From the NCBI RefSeq assembly GCF_030812195.1, contig NZ_JAUSSF010000002.1, positions 1 through 64,000 on the forward strand: DNA of 64,000 bases. The letters are read 5' to 3'. This DNA comes from Chryseobacterium lathyri. GTDB lineage: Bacteria; Bacteroidota; Bacteroidia; Flavobacteriales; Weeksellaceae. Made by a program: the position numbers and the translations under genes. Below are positions 61,338 to 64,000 of this stretch, in pieces. Numbering within the stretch: the stretch's first letter is position 1; each line of letters begins with the position of its first letter. Below the pieces are notes generated by a model. The model saw only the letters and a list, made by a program, of their open reading frames with translations. It made no database searches and was not told the DNA's origin.

Positions 61338-62423
61338 TTACACATCATAATTAAGCATCACCACATTCGTTGTCGGGTGACATTGACACGTCAGAACATA
61401 GCCTCTGGCTACTTCATCTTCGGTAAGCGCGAAATTCTTCTCCATGAAAACTTCTCCTTCCAGAACCTGCGCTTTACACGTACAACAAACTCCGCCTTTA
61501 CATGCAAAAGGTACCGGAAGATTGTCTTTCAATGCTTTATCTAAGATACTCTCTTTTTTAGAATTAAGATGGAACGAATATTCATCATCATCAATGATTA
61601 CCGTGACCATACTTTCTATATTGGCAATAGCCTTGAATTCATCACTCATTTCCTCAGAATTTTCATCATCAGGAGCAGTGAAGTATTCGAATAAAACCTG
61701 AATGGCCGGTACTTTTTTATCTTTCTTCAAATAATCGGAAATCCCTTTGATCATTTCGGCAGGTCCGCAGATGAAATAAGTGGATTCTTTTACATCAATA
61801 TCTGTATATCTTTCAAATAACTGCTCTAATTTCTCAGCAGAGATTCGTCCTTCGAATACAGGGTCTTCATGTTTTTCACGGCTTACCAGATAGATCACCT
61901 TCAGTCTTCCATTGAAACGCTCTACCAGTTTATCAATCTCAGCTCTTTTCATTACATGATTCATGCTTTTGTTGCTGTAGAAAAGATAGGCACAGCTGTT
62001 TGGTTCCTGATAAAGGCTTTCCTTAATATTGGATAAAACAGGACTGATACCGCTTCCTGCCGCTAAACCTACATAGGTTTTCACATTGGTAGGATGATAA
62101 GAAGTATTGAAACCACCCATTGGAGGCATTACTTCCAACACTTCATCCATATGAAGATGCTCATTGAAATATCCTGAAACCTTTCCGCCATCCAAAAGCT
62201 TTACCAGCACTTCCAGTGTATTGCTTTTTTCGCTTGGAGCGTTGCAGATAGAATAAGAACGTCTTTCTTCATTCCCGTTGATCATCATACGGAAATTAAG
62301 ATACTGCCCCTGCTTGAACCTGAATTTATCCTTCAGCTCTTCAGGAACTTCTACTGCTACGTTTACCGCATCAGGAGTATCTTTCTGAACCTTTACCGTT
62401 TTAAGTTTATAAAATGAATTCAT
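61338..62423 (-). CDS. paaE: PaaE, epoxidase reductase subunit
   Basis: Passes electrons from NADPH to the epoxidase. The 361-residue flavoprotein has the FAD motif RRSYSICNAPS, the nucleotide motif GLAAGSGISPVLSNI and a C-terminal plant-type 2Fe-2S domain with cysteines in CKGGVCCTCKAQV and LTCQCHP. The start overlaps the paaK stop by one base (TAATG), so the two are coupled. Confidence 0.93.
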   Translation of the reverse strand: MNSFYKLKTVKVQKDTPDAVNVAVEVPEELKDKFRFKQGQYLNFRMMINGNEERRSYSICNAPSEKSNTLEVLVKLLDGGKVSGYFNEHLHMDEVLEVMPPMGGFNTSYHPTNVKTYVGLAAGSGISPVLSNIKESLYQEPNSCAYLFYSNKSMNHVMKRAEIDKLVERFNGRLKVIYLVSREKHEDPVFEGRISAEKLEQLFERYTDIDVKESTYFICGPAEMIKGISDYLKKDKKVPAIQVLFEYFTAPDDENSEEMSDEFKAIANIESMVTVIIDDDEYSFHLNSKKESILDKALKDNLPVPFACKGGVCCTCKAQVLEGEVFMEKNFALTEDEVARGYVLTCQCHPTTNVVMLNYDV

Positions 62424-63739
62424 TATTTTTTTAGTATTCTATTAATTTTTCCACCTTCGCACTTTGGCAGGCTGTCCTGGGCATGAATCTTTACTTTTGT
62501 GGTAATTCCTACCCTCTTTTTTATTTCGTTTTCTATGTTTTTTCCAAAGCTGCCGACAAAATTAAAATAATCATCAGTATCAGCATATATTTTCTGAGCT
62601 TTTACCAGTTCATTATCAATTTCCACATCAATATCCAGTGCTACGCACATCTGCTCTTTTTCAATTGGGGTAAGATAATAGTTCGGAACCACTCCTTTTA
62701 CGTGTGAAAATGCTTCTTCGATCTGGCTTGGATACACATTCACGCCTCTTACGATCAGCATATCGTCTGCTCTTCCTTTGATGGGTCTCATTTTCACCAT
62801 GGTTCTTTTCGCATTCTCATCATAATACAAACTTGTGATATCATTCGTCCAGTAACGTAAAAGCGGCATTGCTTTTTTCGTTAAAGTGGTAATCACCAAA
62901 ACGCCTTCTTCTCCAAACGGAACCGGCTGTTTCGTCAACGGATCTAAAATTTCAGGATAAAAATGATCTTCCCAGATGTAAGATCCTCCTTTTTCTTCAA
63001 AATCTTCCATGGATACTCCCGGGCCGATGATTTCACTTAATCCATAGATATTCGTTGCATGAAGACCCAGTCTTTCCTCGATATGACTTCTGATAATTTC
63101 CGTCCATGGCTCTGAACCTAAAACAGCATATTTCAAACTAATCTGATCTGCCGTAATTCCTCTGTTGGCAAATTCATCAGCAATAGTCAATGCATAAGAC
63201 GGTGAGCAACAAATTACTTCTGGTTTAAAATCGATAATCAGATCAACCTGTCTGGCTGTCATTCCTCCCGAAATCGGAAGAACACTCATTCCTAATTTTT
63301 CTGCTCCGTAATGAAGTCCTAATCCACCGGTAAAAATTCCGTACCCGTAAGCATTGTGTAATTGCATTCCCGGTCTTGCACCCGCTGCATATAATGATCT
63401 GGCGACTACTTCACTGAAAAGGTCCACATCTTCTTTCGTGTAACCCACTACTGTAGGTTTCCCCGTAGTTCCGCTGGAACAGTGAATTCTCTGCAGCTCA
63501 TTTTTGGGAACAGTAAAAAGTCCGAACGGGTAATTGTCCCTTAAATCCTGTTTATAAGTTATAGGAAGTTTCGTGATATCTTCAATCGATCTTATATCCT
63601 GTGGAGATATTCCTGATTCATTAAATTTCCCTCTATAAAATTCTGATCTCTCTCCAAGATAGCCGACCAAATCTGTCAACCGGTCAGACTGAAGCTGTCT
63701 CAACTGGTCAAGCTTTACATATTCAACTGAAAAATCCAT
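62423..63739 (-). CDS. paaK: Phenylacetate-CoA ligase
   Basis: Activates phenylacetate to phenylacetyl-CoA with ATP, the first step of the route. The 438-residue ligase has the P-loop SSGTTGKPTVVGYT, AMP-binding segments (YGLSEIIGPGVSMED) and the C-terminal swivel part (VNVYPSQIEEAFSHV). It is the first gene of the paa transcript; a palindrome between the promoter and ATG marks a repressor site. Confidence 0.94.
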   Translation of the reverse strand: MDFSVEYVKLDQLRQLQSDRLTDLVGYLGERSEFYRGKFNESGISPQDIRSIEDITKLPITYKQDLRDNYPFGLFTVPKNELQRIHCSSGTTGKPTVVGYTKEDVDLFSEVVARSLYAAGARPGMQLHNAYGYGIFTGGLGLHYGAEKLGMSVLPISGGMTARQVDLIIDFKPEVICCSPSYALTIADEFANRGITADQISLKYAVLGSEPWTEIIRSHIEERLGLHATNIYGLSEIIGPGVSMEDFEEKGGSYIWEDHFYPEILDPLTKQPVPFGEEGVLVITTLTKKAMPLLRYWTNDITSLYYDENAKRTMVKMRPIKGRADDMLIVRGVNVYPSQIEEAFSHVKGVVPNYYLTPIEKEQMCVALDIDVEIDNELVKAQKIYADTDDYFNFVGSFGKNIENEIKKRVGITTKVKIHAQDSLPKCEGGKINRILKK

Positions 63740-63749
63740 ATCCTACTAA

Positions 63750-63763
63750 CTAACATTTGTTAG
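63750..63763. promoter_or_regulatory. Probable PaaR-type operator
   Basis: CTAACATTTGTTAG is a palindrome with 6-base arms CTAACA/TGTTAG. It fits the site form CNAACGNNCGTTNG reported for the TetR regulator PaaR of Thermus, with G/C to A/T at the inner pair. It lies between the -7 box and the paaK ATG, so binding would block transcription. The partial TetR gene at 63861 is the likely binder. Confidence 0.55.
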
Positions 63764-63766
63764 GTG

Positions 63767-63798
63767 TAAATTTAAAAATAATTTCTCTGCTGGCCAAA
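63767..63798 (-). promoter_or_regulatory. Promoter of the paa operon
   Basis: Minus-strand TTTG (63795-63798), 20 bases, then TAAATTTA (63767-63774), one base off TAnnTTTG. The -7 box is 28 bases before the paaK start at 63739, and the operator sits just downstream of it. Confidence 0.6.
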
Positions 63799-63860
63799 TT
63801 TTTATGATTTTTGTCACATTTTGAATGATTCTAAATAATCAGTTCCTTTAAGTAAAAATA

Positions 63861-64000
63861 TTATTTCTGATTACCTAGTAGCCCATACAGAAGCTTAGCT
63901 CTTATTTCATCGGTAATTTCAGAAGTAGATTCCGTATTTCTTTTGAACCAGAAATAAGAATTATTGAGTGTGTGCAGAATGAATCTTGTCGTAAAAGTCG
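63861..64000 (-). CDS. TetR/AcrR-family regulator, C-terminal end (partial)
   Basis: The last 45 codons of a minus-strand gene cut by the right edge: FTTRFILHTLNNSYFWFKRN, then EITDEIRAKLLYGLLGNQK and stop. This helical end fits the ligand domain of a TetR-type regulator. Its position just before paaK in the same direction agrees with a paa repressor. The DNA-binding part lies outside the window, so the family is inferred. Confidence 0.6.
   Translation of the reverse strand, partial: TFTTRFILHTLNNSYFWFKRNTESTSEITDEIRAKLLYGLLGNQK

Overview
The window looks like a chromosome segment of a flavobacterium, most likely Chryseobacterium or a close relative. The reasons are low GC with AT-rich spacers, a type IX secretion translocon (SprA) with two T9SS-sorted proteins, GLPGLI and DUF3810 family proteins, a grasp-with-spasm peptide cluster, and promoters of the Bacteroidota form TTTG-N19-21-TAnnTTTG with no Shine-Dalgarno sites. 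I see no insertion sequence, integrase, CRISPR array or prophage. The only RNA genes I can support are one tRNA-Met and one candidate small RNA.

Layout. 1-355: two tandem promoters firing off the left edge. 356-9736 (minus): vanZ-like, gcvH, a separately transcribed coiled-coil surface protein, sprA and ruvA. 9816-15171 (minus): an eight-gene ribosomal peptide operon (precursor, ATP-grasp, 66-residue protein, SPASM protein, lipoprotein, C39-like/VKOR, thioredoxin, GLPGLI), with a divergent XRE regulator. 15828-19320 (minus): maeB, a GlcNAc-kinase-like gene and a coiled-coil gene. 19801-23524 (plus): gtrA, plsC, a sugar MFS transporter and DUF3810. 23525-24480: a candidate sRNA and otherwise nearly empty DNA. 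24481-29888 (plus): a double-glycine peptide export operon (C39-like/VKOR/thioredoxin fusion, six-cysteine peptide, C39 ABC exporter, HlyD). 30154-36023 (minus): tRNA-Met, a TlpA oxidoreductase, a PID-CTERM peptide, a T9SS protein, clpX, hit and greA. 36133-43011: mixed housekeeping and membrane genes, including a small winged-helix regulon with two matching operators. 43310-48190: enoyl-CoA hydratase, tail-collar and T9SS proteins, SMUG2 glycosylase, two immunity-type proteins and an orphan six-cysteine peptide. 48392-64000 (minus): a full phenylacetate (paa) degradation cluster with a TetR gene cut by the right edge.

How parts work together. Two separate loci each join a double-glycine-type precursor with a C39-like domain that lacks the catalytic cysteine, attached to a VKOR disulfide generator and a thioredoxin domain. 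In the first locus VKOR and thioredoxin are two genes; in the second they are one. This suggests leader-guided disulfide formation on peptide substrates before C39-type cleavage and export. A third peptide (48029-48190) has the same leader style and six cysteines but no transporter beside it, so it may use the exporter at 26353-28545. The two six-cysteine peptides and the tail-collar gene share a two-block 5' leader motif not explained by standard promoter elements.

The paa cluster encodes CoA activation (paaK), ring epoxidation (paaABCDE), oxepin formation (paaG), ring opening and oxidation (paaZ), beta-oxidation (paaH, thiolase) and accessory paaI and paaY. A palindromic operator sits between the paaK promoter and its start codon. 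Nearly every spacer in the middle of this cluster holds imperfect palindromic repeats rich in TGTTACATTG.
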